Assembly (NCBI RefSeq): GCF_012489685.1
Contig: NC_080042.1
Coordinates: 6,946,501-7,010,500, forward strand
Source: Lotus japonicus
Taxonomy: Eukaryota; Streptophyta; Magnoliopsida; Fabales; Fabaceae
Length of the DNA stretch: 64,000 nucleotides
Reading direction: 5' to 3'
In this document: piece after piece, positions 1-11,819 of the stretch
Layout: each line of letters starts with the position of its first letter
Position numbering within the stretch: the stretch's first letter is position 1
Translations under genes and position numbers: made by a program
The notes under the pieces: model-generated
What the model saw: the letters and a program-made list of their open reading frames with translations, nothing else
Database searches by the model: none
What the model was told of the DNA's origin: nothing

Positions 1-866
1 AAGGAACTAAACAAACTGTTTATCAAAGAATTGTTTACAAGAGATTTGCTTCTAAAAAGCTAATAGTAAACACAATGAATTTCAGATGAAAGAAAGCTTA
101 GAATATTTTGAATATGTCTTGCGCGTGTGTATTTCTTTTTCTTAGCCGCTTCTTTCAATCTTCAGCCTCTATATATACTCCAAGGATTAGGGTTGAGCGT
201 TGCATGGGAAATGCTACCGTTGGAGGGCAGTTCTGGAAAATCCAGCTTCTGCTGTGGCTGAGAACGTTAGGTAGGTCGTCAGGAAGGTACACTTGCTTTT
301 GTACTTGGATAGCGACTTGACCTTTTAACCTAGGAGACTTCTGATCAGGGGAATACTTCATATTGGAACTTGTGAAGCCGGTTGATCAGAGTCAGAGGGA
401 AAGCACAGATCCTCTGACCATTGTATCTTCTGATTCTGAACTCAGAGGGAAGAACATGGCCTTCAGAGTTTCTTGCTTCTGGACTTCAGAGTTTCCACTA
501 TTCAGCTTCTGGATCTTCAGAGTTTTCTACACCATCAGAACATCTGAACCTTCAGTGTTTCTTGGATATCAGAACTTCTGGATCTTCAGAGCTTCTAGCG
601 ACTGAGTCCACATCAGAGTTTGTATAGCTTCAGAACTTCTGAAGCTTTTCCACTGTTCATACTGAACATGGTGAATGCGAAAGCGTTGCTTGGGTTACCC
701 TTTATACACAGTGCTTCTGATTTGTGTGAGATTGAGTTGAGGTCAGAGCCTGTAAATAGCACACTCAGAAAAACACGTTAGAGTACCACAATTGTTCATA
801 TCAAAAGGTTAACTTGTAATCATCAAAACATAGAGTTGTACTACTAGATCAAAACTTGATCTTACA
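1..866 (-). mobile_element. SIRE-type Ty1/copia LTR, minus orientation, left part outside window
   Basis: Read on the minus strand this begins TGTAAGATCAAG at 866 and follows the LTRs at 22439 and 33276 closely, including the gene-like TATA region near 170-180. Position 867 onward is not the polypurine tract found inside the 3' LTR of related copies, so 866 is the outer 5' edge of the LTR. It is either a solo LTR or the 5' LTR of a minus-strand element whose body lies left of the window. It abuts and truncates the Tat-type gypsy element at 867. There is no coding capacity in the LTR itself. Confidence 0.85.
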
Positions 867-879
867 CACCGTGCAGCGA

Positions 880-3800
880 GTACTTCTAGACCAGGGAAGT
901 TCCGCGGACATCATTTACGGCGGAGCGTTTGCTCGGCTTGGTGTGCGCGACGGAAGTCTCGCTCGTTATGGGGGAACCCTGGTGGGATTCGCGGGCGAGT
1001 AGGTATGGGTGAAGGGCGCTATTGACCTTGATACCACGTTTGGCGAGGAAGAGAACGCTAGGATGATCAGCGTCAAATATCTAATCCTTGAGGAAGAGGG
1101 GTCATACAACATGATCATCGGGCGAAACACCTTAAACCGTCTGTGCGCCGTGATCTCAACAGCACACCTGGCGGTGAAGTATCCACTGCCAAGTGGGCAT
1201 ATTGGAAGAATTGTTGTGGATCAAAGGATCGCAAGAGAATGCTACTGTAATGTTGTGGATCGGTATGAGAAGAAAAATGCTTCAGTCGGGCACCGTTGCA
1301 GCGAAGTTGAGGCGCTAGAAGAAAGTTTGGACACAAGGGGCGAGGGACGTGTCAGTAGGCCCACACCGATAGAAGAAACCAAAGAGCTGAAGTTCGGCGA
1401 GAAGATACTCAAGATAGGAACCAAGTTAAGTAAGGACCAAGAACAAAGGTTATCAAAGTTGTTAGGCGACAATCTAGATCTTTTTGCCAGGAGTCACAAG
1501 GACATGCCAGGTATAGACCCAAACTTCATTTGCCACAGACTTGCGTTGAATCCAGGGGCTAAGCCTATAACCCAAACTCGCCGGAGAATGGGAAACGAGA
1601 AAGAGAAGGCTATCCAGCAATAGGTAACAAAGTTGCTTGCGGCATACTTCATACGGGAAATCAAGTACCCTACCTGGTTGGCAAATATTGTGATGGTCAA
1701 GAAGGCGAACAGGAAGTGGCGAATGTGCGTGGATTATACAGACTTGAACAAGGCATGCCCAAAGGATTCCTATCCCTTGCCGAGCATAGATAAGCTGGTG
1801 GACGGAGCTTCAGGGAATGAACTTCTGATATTAATGAATGCTTATTCAGGATATCATCAAATCAAGATGCATCCGTCGAATGAAGACAAAAGAGCTTTTA
1901 TGATCGCAAGGGTGAACTATTGTTACCAAACTATGCCTTTCGGGTTGAAGAATGCGGGGGCAACGTATCAGCGGTTGATGGATAAAGTGTTTGAAGGCCA
2001 AGTAGGAAGGAACATGGAGGTATATGTTGACGATATGATCGTCAAATCGGTTCTGGGATCAAATCATCATGAGGATTTGATGGAGGCCTTCGGTAGGATT
2101 CGGAAGCATAACATGAGGCTTAATCCGGAAAAGTGTTCTTTCGGCATACGGGGTGAGAAGTTTTTAGGCTTCATGATTACGTCCAGAGGAATCAAAATCA
2201 ATCCAGACAAGTGCAAGGCGATCCAGCAGATGAAAAACCCAAGCAACGTGAAGGAAGTGCATAGGCTAACAGGGTGGATCGCGGCCTTATCCCGCTTTCT
2301 CCCTCACTCGGGCGACAAGTCAGCCCCGTTCTTCAAATGCCTCAAGAAAAACGCGGCATTTGAGTGGAATTCAGGGTGCGAGGAAGCCTTTACCCGCCTC
2401 AAGGAGATGTTGTCCGCCCTACTAGTCCTTTCGAAACCTGTCCAAGGCCTACCTTTGCATTTATACCTCTCTATTGGCGATCACGCAATAAGCTCGGTAA
2501 TTCTTCAGGAGGTGGATGGAGAGCAAAAGATAGTCTATTTCGTAAGCCATACACTTCAGGGGGCAGAGGTCAGGTATCAGAAGATAGAAAAAGCGGCGCT
2601 CGCCGTCCTCGTCACCGCCAGACGCCTACGACCGTATTTTCAAAGCTTTCAGGTAAAAATAAGAACTGACCTTCGTTTGAGACAGGTATTGCAGAAGCCA
2701 GATTTGTTAGGAAGTCTTGTCGCGTGGTCCGTGGAGTTGTCGGAATATGGATTGCAATATGACAAAAGGGGAAAGGTCGGCGCACAGACCTTAGCGAATT
2801 TTGTGGTGGAATTGACACCGGAAGAAGGGGAAAAGGTGAGCACGCAGTGGATATTGTTTGTCGATGGGTCGTCGAATGAAAACGGAAGCGGGGCTGGGGT
2901 CACGCTGCAGGGACCCGGGGAGTTGGTGTTGGAACAGTCCCTCAGATTCCAGTTCAAACCAGCAATAACCAAGCAGAATATGAAGCTCTTATTGCGGGTT
3001 TAAAACTAGCAATTGAGGTGCAAATTGACAGTCTACTGGTAAGAACGTACTCGCTGCTAGTGGAAAATGAGCCGACCTTGATAAAGTATGTGGAGCGCGT
3101 GCGGCAGCTCATGGGTCGTTTGCAACAGGTGGTAGTTGAATTCGTGCCGAGGACACAAAACCAAATGGCGGACGCCCTAGCAAAGCTGGGAAGCACTAGG
3201 AAGCCTGGCAACAACCGGAGTGTGATTCAAGAGATCCTCGCCAATCCCAGCATAGAGGGGGATTTGGTGGCTTTGGTTGTTCGCCAGGAAACTTGGATGA
3301 ATCCCATCATTGACATTCTGGCGGGAGAGCCTAGTGACGTAATAAAATACTCAAAGGCACAAAGGACGGAGGCGGGGCACTACACGCTACTTGATGGGAT
3401 ACTCTTCCGGCGAGGATTCATTTCGCCCCTCCTAAGGTGTCTTCCACCTGAGAAGTATGAGGCTGTTATGACGGAAGTTCATGAGGGAGTTTGTGCAAGC
3501 CACATTGGAGGAAGGTCATTGGCGAGCAAAGTCCTTAGAGCGGGTTTCTATTGGCCTACGATAAGGAAGGACTGTGCAGAGTTTGTGGGGAAATGCGAGA
3601 AGTGCCAAGTATTTGCGGACCTACCCAGAGCTCCGCTAGAGCAACTAGCCACAATCAGTTCCCCATGGCCCTTCGCCATGTGGGGAGTCGATCTTGTCGG
3701 GCCCTACCCCATCGCTAGGTCGCAAATGAAGTTCATCCTGGTGGCGGTGGACTACTTCACCAAATGGGTGGAAACTGAGCCTCTGGCGAGCATTACAGCG

Positions 3801-4303
3801 GCCAAAATAATAGGTTTTTACTGGAAGAGAATCGTCTGTCGGTTCGGGGTACCAAGGGCGATCGTCTCGGACAACGGGACGCAGTTCGCAAGTAATCAAA
3901 CCAAGGAGTTCTGCGAAGAGATGGGCATTCAGAGGAGATTTTCTTCGGTGGAACATCCGCAAACAAATGGACAAGCAGAGTCGGCGAACAAAGTCATCCT
4001 GCGAGGTTTGAAGCGCCGACTCTCGAAGGCCAAGGGGGCGTGGTTAGATGAACTCCCAATTGTTATTTGGTTTTACAATACAACACAACATTCAACTATA
4101 GGGGAGACTCCGTTCAGAATGACTTACGGGGCGGACGCTAGAGCTGGACTTGTTGTCGGAGACACACAATGAGGCCAATCTGGGAGGGGCCCTACATGAT
4201 CTTAAAAGCTTTGGGAAGAGGAGCATATCACCTGGAGACCTTGGATGGGAAACGGGTGCCACGATCCTGGAACGCAGCAAGCCTGAAGTACTATTACAGC
4301 TGA
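880..4303 (+). pseudogene. pol: Tat-lineage pol remnant (PR-RT-RNaseH-aRNaseH-IN)
   Basis: Aspartic protease with the Tat-type active site DQGSSADI starts near 880. In-frame TAG codons follow at 1000-1002 and 1621-1623. RT spans about 1640-2240, with VYVDDMIVKS intact but the first catalytic aspartate motif reading MNAYSGY instead of the usual MDAYSGY. Gypsy RNase H follows (about 2450-2800). A second RNase H begins at ILFVDGSS (about 2850) and is split by a one-base frameshift near 2965-3003, continuing in the frame that carries on to 4172. Integrase shows the H-H-C-C zinc finger (about 3475-3610), then D in VDLVGPY, D in VSDNGTQF and E in GQAESANK. Between about 4140 and 4170 part of the integrase tail is deleted; the last piece ends at the TGA at 4301. 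It is non-functional. Confidence 0.85.
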
Positions 4304-4799
4304 TAAGGCGAGAACGAGTTGGATCTGAGGCGCAGGAAGGCAGTGCGCCTCACGTAGGCTGTAGAGTTAAATACGAAATGGAGAAACATACTTTTGTACT
4401 TATCCCAAGAAGTTATTGGCCAAAAGCGCCCAAAAATGGTAAAAACAAAGACACGTTCTTGTTCTCCATCTCGGGAGTTTCTTGATTGAAAATACAAAAA
4501 TTGTATCCATCAATTTCAATCACACTGAATTGCGGCGAGAGCTCGGTGGGAAAAATTCCCTGAAGGTGGCAATCCCAACACGACCTTGATGTTTAGGGAT
4601 TGCTCCGGAAAAGCCGACGCAGCTCGTCGTCACTCGTCGGCGATGTGTGCGGATAAGCTTCTTATCACAGTAATCTCCCCGAAATATGGGCGAGCATTTT
4701 TCAACTAGGCTCGAAAGTCTCGGGTAAACCCATATGGCCATTGGGCACTGAGCAATTGTAAGTCCCCGCCTAATAGGGCTGGCGGGGCCACACCTGATC
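4304..4799. other. Gene-free spacer inside Tat element
   Basis: Between the end of pol and the antisense gene I see no open frame with recognisable protein features on either strand. This is probably the untranslated region downstream of pol. Confidence 0.6.
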
Positions 4800-7203
4800 T
4801 TACGGGAAATATGTGTGTGAATGAAAGCCTCGGTTCAAAAACCGAGCAACGAGTCCTAGTTGAACCCAGCACACCATCAATGTCATCAGACGTAATTCAG
4901 AAACAGAGAAATGATGAAGGACGCGAGAGAGAAAATCGAAAAGCGCTAAAACGTGCGAGAGAAATAATATAATAATGAAAACTGAAAACGGCTGGCTTAA
5001 ACTAAGATACGACGAGAAAAACAAAATAGTACTAACATTACAATAATCCAATATAAAAATAAGAAGTAAACATTGTTTTATTTGTCTCCATTTTTTCTCC
5101 ACAACATCTCCAAGGTCAACATTGGCGACTCCCGGTGGATCTTCGACATCATCCTGCCCGGCGGGCGTAATCTTCTTAAAAACTCCTAAGGGACCAAGGT
5201 CGATGTTCGAATGGAGATGTTTGACTTGAGCCTTGGCGATCTGGAAGCCGCAGATACGCTCATTGGCCACCGCTTGAGCAGCATCGCCCCTTATCCTCTC
5301 CTCCAAGGCGAGGGCCTGGGCGTCTTTCTCGGCCAAGAGTTTGCATTTCGACTCCAAATCAGAGCGAGCATCGGCAAGAGCTTTACCCCTGTTCGCCAAG
5401 TCCCGGCGCAACTTGGTGATTTCCTCATTCTTGGCCGAAAGGTCTTCCTTCTGAGAAGCAAGAGTAGCCTCCCGAGTACCAAGAGTTTTGCGGAGCTCTT
5501 TAAATTGGCTTTCAAGTTGTTCCTCTTTCTTGTCCGCCGCAGCCTTCACAAGCTTCGCCTCAGCGAGTTTCTTCTGCATCTTCGCCGTCTTTTCCGTTTC
5601 CGAGGTCAACTATTTGGACAACTTGGAGCAATTTTCATTAATTTGAAGGTTGGTCGTGCGCAGCTTCTCCACCTCCTGCCGGAGTCCAGCAATCCCGGAA
5701 AAGGGGCGGGCTTCCCAAGCCACTTGGGCAAACAGGCAGCCCGCTCGGAGGAAGTTGGACACAACTTCTTAGGCAACGTCTTGCGAGTTCTGGTTGGACG
5801 TTTCCCTTAGTTTCTCGAGGAAGGGATGAGAAAGTAGGAAGGAGAAAGGATCAGAGTTTGATTCGCCAGTAGGTTTCTGTGAACGATTCAGTGGGGGGTC
5901 TTTTTCCTCGCCAACAGCCTTGGGAGAAGCTGGAGCTGGCAAGTCAGAGGAAGAAGTTGAGAGGTGAACGACAGTTGACAAGGACTGGGCTGTCGGTGAC
6001 ACCGGGGGGCGAGAAGGTCCCTTAACCTAGGCCATGCTCGCCTCGCCCTGGGGAGTACATTTAGAAGGGTCGCCCGCACCAACCAGCGGGAGTGCCAGAG
6101 GCAGTGCCCTTCTCGCCAGGGACGGGTTAAGAAGCGAGAGGTGACTTCAGCTCGTCCAGTTTTCTCTTCTTAGAAGCACCGTCGTCCGACAGCGAGCTTT
6201 GTCTTTTCTCCCCGGTATGAGCAGAAGGAGGGGTTTTAACGCCCCTAGAGAGGAAAGCCTTCAACAGTTCGTCGGAAGATAAATTCATTTTTCCTGAAAA
6301 GAAAAAGAGAAAGCAGCCGTTAGAAATAAAAAGACGTCTAAAACGAAGGGTGCGAAAAAGGAACAAGAAAAAGGACCTAGTCAGGGAAGCAATTTAGTTC
6401 ATGGGGGGACATCAAGCAGTTCAATGCAACTAAAAAGTGAAAGTCGCGATAAGACCTCAACGACGAAGTTTTCTCTGGGGGGAAAAAGATATTTTTAGGA
6501 GGCTGGATAAGGATCTGGGGGACAATGTCCAGTAAAGAGGGAAAAGGGCCTTCCCGTCCTTCTGTGTAAATGAGGAAGGGTAAGCAGGGTGGACGATGAC
6601 CCTGAAGTACCGGCGAGCCAAGTGAGATTCCGAGCCCACTTGATAAGGGGCAAATCATTCTCGTCCTGGCCGGGGCACTAGAGGGACCCAGCCGCGAGAT
6701 CCTCGGGTTTGAGAATCTGCTTCAAAGAAGAAGGAAAAAAGGGCATCAGAGGGCGTCACGTCAACGCTATGGCGAAGAATCTCAAAACACCGCAGATAGG
6801 CCCAGGAGCGGGGATGGAGTTGACAAGGAGAAACGTTCATATTGCGCAACATTTGAGTAAGAAAGGGGGAGAAAGGAAGCTTAATGCTCAGATCAAGAAA
6901 CAGGTATTCGTAAACGAAGAAAAAATGGGAATATTTAGGGTCATTAAGCCCACGATGCTGCCAGGGGCGGTCTTGTCCCCGACATCCGGTGGTTCGGAGA
7001 AGGCCCTCTAATAATGGAGAATGGAAGAGCCCACCGACCTTGCGAGCAAGGTCAGAGATAAATTCGCTAGTTGACAGTTCTGATGGTTGATCAAGAACTC
7101 CTTGATCAGGGGCTTCTGAAGTAGGGGAAGGCAGAGTGGCGAAGGTCGTCAAGCGATGGGCTTTGATTTCCTCAACAGAAGACAAGGCCCCTGTTGATGA
7201 CAT
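4800..7203 (-). pseudogene. Antisense gene of Tat element (putative gypsy-type transposon protein, coiled-coil tail)
   Basis: On the minus strand an ATG at 7203 opens an N-terminal region whose motif LHPRSWAYLRCFEIL followed by a GWVPL segment resembles the plant 'putative gypsy type transposon' family (Pfam Transposase_28). A frameshift near 6640 moves the matching sequence (FPLYWT, about 6510) into another frame. A convincing splice acceptor (long pyrimidine run then CAG) lies just before 6297, opening an exon with a basic KKRKLDE stretch (about 6150). The C-terminal part, about 5609-5060, is a long Lys/Glu/Ala-rich coiled coil. Antisense genes in this position are known in Tat elements. 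This copy has frameshifts and probably no longer makes full protein. Exon limits are approximate. Confidence 0.65.
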
Positions 7204-7563
7204 CAAAGAAAGTAAAGGGAGAAAGGGGAGAAGGAAAGGATGAAGACTAACTAGGAAGGGAACCGTGAGAAGAAGAGCAAGAGCCGAAGTGGGGATTCGT
7301 GAGATCAGCAAAGGAGACTGGATCGAGAGTCGGGGGAAAATTTGGGAGCAGTTGATAGAAAATGATGAATTATGTGAGGGAAGAGAACTCAGATGTTGGG
7401 TGTGATAAAGATTAGAAAATTGTGCTTTATTGCGGTAAATCATCATGGTAAAGGGGGGCCAACACACAAAAGTGTGACGTGGGTTTCGGAGAGTAGGGGC
7501 AGCGCATTAAGTGGAAAGCCGTGACGGTTGAAGCTGGTTGGTTCAAATTTAAAATTGGCAAGA

Positions 7564-8269
7564 TGTTGACATAATTCGAAAAAGCGTTTTAAAGGTGGCG
7601 GTTAAGGTTCTGTGGATTTACTAATCCAAACATTGTTTCAAGGCGCGACGCGTGGAAAGGATGCAACATGTGACAAAACGTCGCGATTTGGGGCATGTGC
7701 ATGGCTATGCCGAGTCTGGCAGACCAGAAGACATCGCCACAAGCCTGCTTGTGGACTTGGGTCGCCCAGAAGAAGAGGACATGGCTGGAAATCCAAAGTG
7801 TTGATTACATAGGCTTATTTATAAGGCCATGTTGGCCATTGTTTTTCACTTTTAGATTTTAAGTTTTTAGGCTTTGATCAGTATCCTTGGGGATCTTGCC
7901 TTATTTCTTACTTAAAGACTCACTTAGCTCTCATCCTTCGAGCTCGGTGTCTTGTGGACTGAGCGAAACCCCTGGGTCCCTCGCCTAGGAGACTTGACCT
8001 TGGACGGGGGACGCACCATGACCTTGGGCCTTCCTTCCCGAGGCCCAACTGGCCCATTTGAATAGGAAAGAGGCGCCAAAGCCCAACTTCACCTCTATAA
8101 ATAGGAGAGAAATACCAATTGTAAGGGACTCTTAGCTCATTTGAATAATAATAACATTGAAATTCAGTTACACTTTCTCTTTCTAAGCGGTCAGAGTTTC
8201 TCTCTCTAAGCATTCTCATCACCTTCCTCATACTTTGGGTACTACCTTCCCTCTCTATGTTCTAACACA
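7564..8269 (+). repeat. Probable 3' LTR of Tat element
   Basis: The stretch starts TGTTGACA and ends TAACACA, is about 700 bases long, has a TATA box (TATAAATA, 8096-8103) and lies after the antisense gene as expected for a 3' LTR. With the 5' LTR missing there is no partner to align, so both edges are inferred. Confidence 0.35.
8096..8103 (+). promoter_or_regulatory. TATA box in probable Tat LTR
   Basis: CTATAAATAGGAG context, a standard plant TATA box, in the position expected for an LTR promoter. Confidence 0.4.
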
Positions 8270-9018
8270 GAACAATATGTCATTTTCCAACCAGCACTTT
8301 TTTGTCACGTTGCCCATATTAGCCACATCTAACTGCACCAGCGACCCTGTTCGTCTAGTTGTGTTCTCCCCTGCCGCCATCGTTCATCGAGCACCCGCCA
8401 CCACAACTGTTCATCGAGTGCCATTGCTCATCCGAGGACTTTTTTTATTGCGGAACCAAAGCCCCTGCCTCCTCATCGTTCCATCACGTCCCCTGTTCTT
8501 CAAGTTACATTTATTTGTGTACTTATCTTTTCCAAATGAAAATCAAACAATAGTCAACATGCAGTAAAGCAAATTGTGATCGACGAATTCAAATTGAGAA
8601 AATTGGGCAAAACGACCAAACACATGGAAAGTGCTTAGCAGTGGAATTCAAATTTTTCTTATTTTTAGCAATCATACAAAAACAGGCAACAATTAAGCTT
8701 CGATGAACGACTACGGCGCTGCAGTGCCGCTCGATGAACGATTGCGGTGGCGGCATAGAATGACACAAAGAAGAATGACACCTTTCAGAACGTGTGAGAG
8801 GAATTAGGGAAAGAATGAAGGCACGTGAGCAACTTAAGCAAGCGTTATAATCTTACCCGTTCATTTAAATCCAATGGTTAAAAATCATTCTTGAAGAGAG
8901 AGGTGATCACGTGAGAACTTAAAAGTGAGAATTAATCTGAACCCTTTATTTTGATCCAAGGGTTATTAATTATTCCTCTCATCTCTCTTTATAAACCACT
9001 TCTCTAACCTGATATGCT

Positions 9019-9020
<2 letters not shown>
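8270..9020. other. Gene-free region with imperfect inverted repeat
   Basis: No supported gene. A stretch near 8374-8420 (CGTTCATCGAG twice) is matched in opposite orientation near 8700-8745 (CTCGATGAACGA twice), so the region could fold back. Probably a decayed element. Confidence 0.4.

Positions 9021-9073
<53 letters not shown>
9021..9073. repeat. (AT)n microsatellite
   Basis: An uninterrupted AT dinucleotide run of about 53 bases, directly beside the Helitron 3' end. Confidence 0.95.
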
Positions 9074-9077
<4 letters not shown>

Positions 9078-9078
<1 letters not shown>

Positions 9079-9700
9079 TAGTACTTTGACCTGTGCGATG
9101 CACGATGGATATTCATTTTTTGTTTTTGTGTGTTTTTTTAAAAGTTTGTATTTTTTTAAAAGATATTTCACTGATTAAAATAACTAAATTTATTTTAGAT
9201 ATATAAGATCATAAATTTGTATTTTTTTTACTAAATATTTGTTTTTTAGTAGCTATTTTGTTTTTATCTTTTGTACCCATTTTTCTAAATGCTCAATTGA
9301 TGATTTTTTATATCTATTGAATAGTTTATTCGAGGGAGTTGAAGTAACATGTGTGTGCTAAAAATATCCACTTAATGTTTTTTTTATTGCAATTGGAATA
9401 ATTACATTGAGAATAAAACATAGCATATCATTGCACATTTCCCGTAAAATATCTTCTTTATCATATGACATTGTAAAAGACTTCTTTATAAACTATATTT
9501 GATATGAGAATTGTTGTCATCACTATCGTAAATGAGGATTTTTAAGCATTTATAGTGCGTGACTCTAGATAATGCTACATATAATTGGTCACATAAAAAC
9601 ACTTATTTTGGAAAAAATAACCCACATTTTTTAATGATTTTCCTTAAATTTTGTTACCATGTAATTTGAACATAAGTAAAAGTAATTAATATATAAATAT
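9078..9700 (-). mobile_element. Helitron remnant, 3' end on minus strand
   Basis: Read on minus, the sequence ends in CTAG (9081-9078) followed by T, with a short GTGC-ATC-GCAC hairpin about 13 bases before it; this is the classic Helitron 3' terminus. A helicase fragment lies just upstream in the same orientation. The 5' end was not found, so the high-coordinate limit given is only the end of the recognisable part. Confidence 0.65.
9430..9646 (-). pseudogene. Helitron Rep/helicase C-terminus fragment
   Basis: Minus-strand translation gives DQLYVALSRVTHYKCLKIL near 9590-9530, the conserved C-terminal motif (QLYVALSRV) of the Pif1-like helicase of plant Helitrons. Before it a degenerate GLFFP..VF segment matches the usual GIYLP..VF with one stop; after it a frameshift leads to a VYKEV-type tail. 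Clearly decayed. Confidence 0.75.
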
Positions 9701-10494
9701 TAATGTATTCAAATCACAGTAAGACATATGTTGACTGTTAATTTTTCATACTATTAAAAAATATTAAATAAAAATAAGTTTATCTATAAATACTAATATT
9801 TTTATTTTTTACATCACATTCACTATCAAATTATCATATTTTTAAATATATTTATTTGTAAAATTAATAAAAATTATTTAAACACTAAAGTTATATTAAA
9901 TTTACTCTTGTATGTCTCCCGAATGATAGCTCAAGGAGTAAGAGTTAGAGAACATATGAGTTGAATAGGAGAGGTCTAATGATCAATCGCTGGAGGATGC
10001 AATTTATCTTTCTGATATTAAAAAAAAATACTTTTATATTAGTTTTAATATTTTTACAAAACTTTCAACCTTTACACGTATTATAACCATGATTCCAAGT
10101 GGAGTTTTACCCAAATTCTTGCTTTTGAAATCCATGGTTAATAGGGATTTTGTTCCACGCACATTTTAAGTTTTAACAATAAAAATTACAATTTATTTCT
10201 TTACCATAAAAACACTAAAATATTCGTTCTAAATAGCAAGGCATTGGGGTATGAGAGATGTAAGCTTTGGTGTTTTCTGAGAGAGGCAAGCTTATAATTA
10301 ACACACAGAAGATAAAATAAAAAGAGAAAAACTATCTTCTAGTATTTTATCATGATATGTAGAAATTTCAGCTGCCTGATCAGCTATTACCACTCATGAT
10401 TAAGAACAGATTTTACTTTAGGACTCTAGGTTTTGAAATTTTGCGGCTCATTAGGTATTCATGCCATACAGATCCTGGAGTTAACCAAGAGGTT
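9700..10494. other. AT-rich region without a gene
   Basis: No supported reading frame, RNA or terminal repeat. It may contain more of the decayed Helitron or the 3' flank of the minus-strand host gene. Confidence 0.5.
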
Positions 10495-10499
10495 AACGT

Positions 10500-11741
10500 T
10501 GTAAGATCAAGGTTTGATCAGTGGTTGCATCTCTATATTTTGATGATTACAATTAAGGTTTGTGATGATGAACAATTGTGGTACCCTAACGTTTGTCTTT
10601 TTAAGTTGTGACAAACAGGTTCTGAATCTGACCCAAGCCTATTCGTTCAGAAGAAGAAGAACCAAGGGTTACTAAAAAGAGAGCTCTTCATCCTACCATG
10701 TTCGTTCTGAACAGTGGCAAACGCTTCAGAAGCTGTGAAGATGGAAGCTCTCAAGAAGATCTGAAGAACTCAAGTCAGAAGTTCTGAAGGCCAGATGTTC
10801 CAGTGGAACGGTCCAGATGCAGAAGACTCAAGTTCTGAAGACTTACAAGAAGTTGGTTCTGAAGACCCCAGCTATTCTAGCTCTGACGATCAGAAGTTCT
10901 GAGGAACTTGTTCAGAAGCAGAAGTTGCACGGTCAGAGGAATCCAAGCTCCAATCTGACGATGATCAGAAGCTTCATCAACGTTCATCTGAAGCTCCTTC
11001 ATCTCAAGTCAACTGGTGAAAAGACAGGTCACTATCACAGTACAACGTCGTACAAATCTCAGTCTGTCCGCCACCTACCTTGTATAGCCTAGCAGTCTGA
11101 TATTACAGAATTGCCACTCCAACGGATAAAACCCTAGCAACGGCTACATCACAAGTCTTGGAGTATATAAAGGCTGAAGAAAGAAGAAAGAGGCTAAGAA
11201 ACTTTGCTGAAAATATTCAACATATACGAACCATTCTCTTAGCATTATTTCTTCACTGTTCTTAAACTTCTGAGTTTACTATTCGCTTGTTAGAAGCACT
11301 CTTTGTAAACCCGAAACCTTTTACATCATATTGTAAAGTTCATCAAGAGACCAAGGTTGGTCGGATCTTGAGAGGACTGAATCAAGGCTGATTCAGTATT
11401 TAGCTAGTCTTAAGAGGATCGATAGATCAGCTTCTTAAGAGGGTACTAGTGAGAAAATCAGTGTATTGTTAGTCACTTAGCAGGTTGCAAAGTGCAGTTG
11501 TAACACTCATTGATTTTAGTGGATTGCCTTCATCAGAAGAAGGAAGAAATCACCTTCACAGGTGGACTGGATTAGCTTGAGCTTTTATCTCAAGTGAACC
11601 AGGATAAAATACTCGTGTGCTTTACTTCCTATCATTCAGCACTTAGTTTTTATCATTGAGTTTTGAAAAAGCAGAAAAAGTATATCCAAGATTCAAAAAT
11701 TCTATTCAAACCCCCCCTTTCTAGTGTTTTTCGCACCTTCA
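10500..11741 (+). repeat. 5' LTR of SIRE element 1
   Basis: Starts TGTAAGATCAAGG and ends CACCTTCA. It differs from the 3' LTR at about seven positions by hand alignment, with no length change. Confidence 0.95.
11164..11171 (+). promoter_or_regulatory. LTR TATA box, SIRE element 1
   Basis: TATATAAA in the 5' LTR, repeated at about 19995 in the 3' LTR. Likely start of genomic RNA transcription. Confidence 0.65.
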
Positions 11742-11743
11742 AT

Positions 11744-11755
11744 TGGCATCAGAGC
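11744..11755 (+). other. Primer binding site, SIRE element 1
   Basis: TGGCATCAGAGC, two bases after the 5' LTR. It matches the initiator-Met-tRNA-type primer site (TGGTATCAGAGC) with one change. Confidence 0.85.
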
Positions 11756-11819
11756 TCCGGTTCTGATTTTAACACCTAACAGTGTTCAGTGATCCAGAAC
11801 CTTGTGTGAAAAACAAGCA

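Larger units (their letters stand above)
867..8269 (+). mobile_element. Degenerate Ty3/gypsy element, Tat lineage, 5' part lost
   Basis: The order protease, RT, gypsy RNase H, second (archaeal-type) RNase H, integrase, followed by an antisense gene between pol and the 3' LTR, is the plan of the plant Tat lineage. The 5' LTR and gag are missing because the SIRE LTR ends at 866 inside the protease. Stops, a frameshift and an integrase C-terminal deletion show it cannot be autonomous. The right edge at 8269 is only my best guess. The region is clearly richer in G+C than the flanking host DNA. Confidence 0.8.

Noticed and set aside
108..627. Short plus-strand frames in the first 650 bases
   Set aside because: They lie inside a SIRE LTR and recur as chance frames in the other LTR copies.
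10817..11092. 91-codon frame MQKTQVLKTYKK, repeated at 19648
   Set aside because: It is in both LTRs of SIRE element 1, so its perfect repetition reflects LTR identity, not a gene family.
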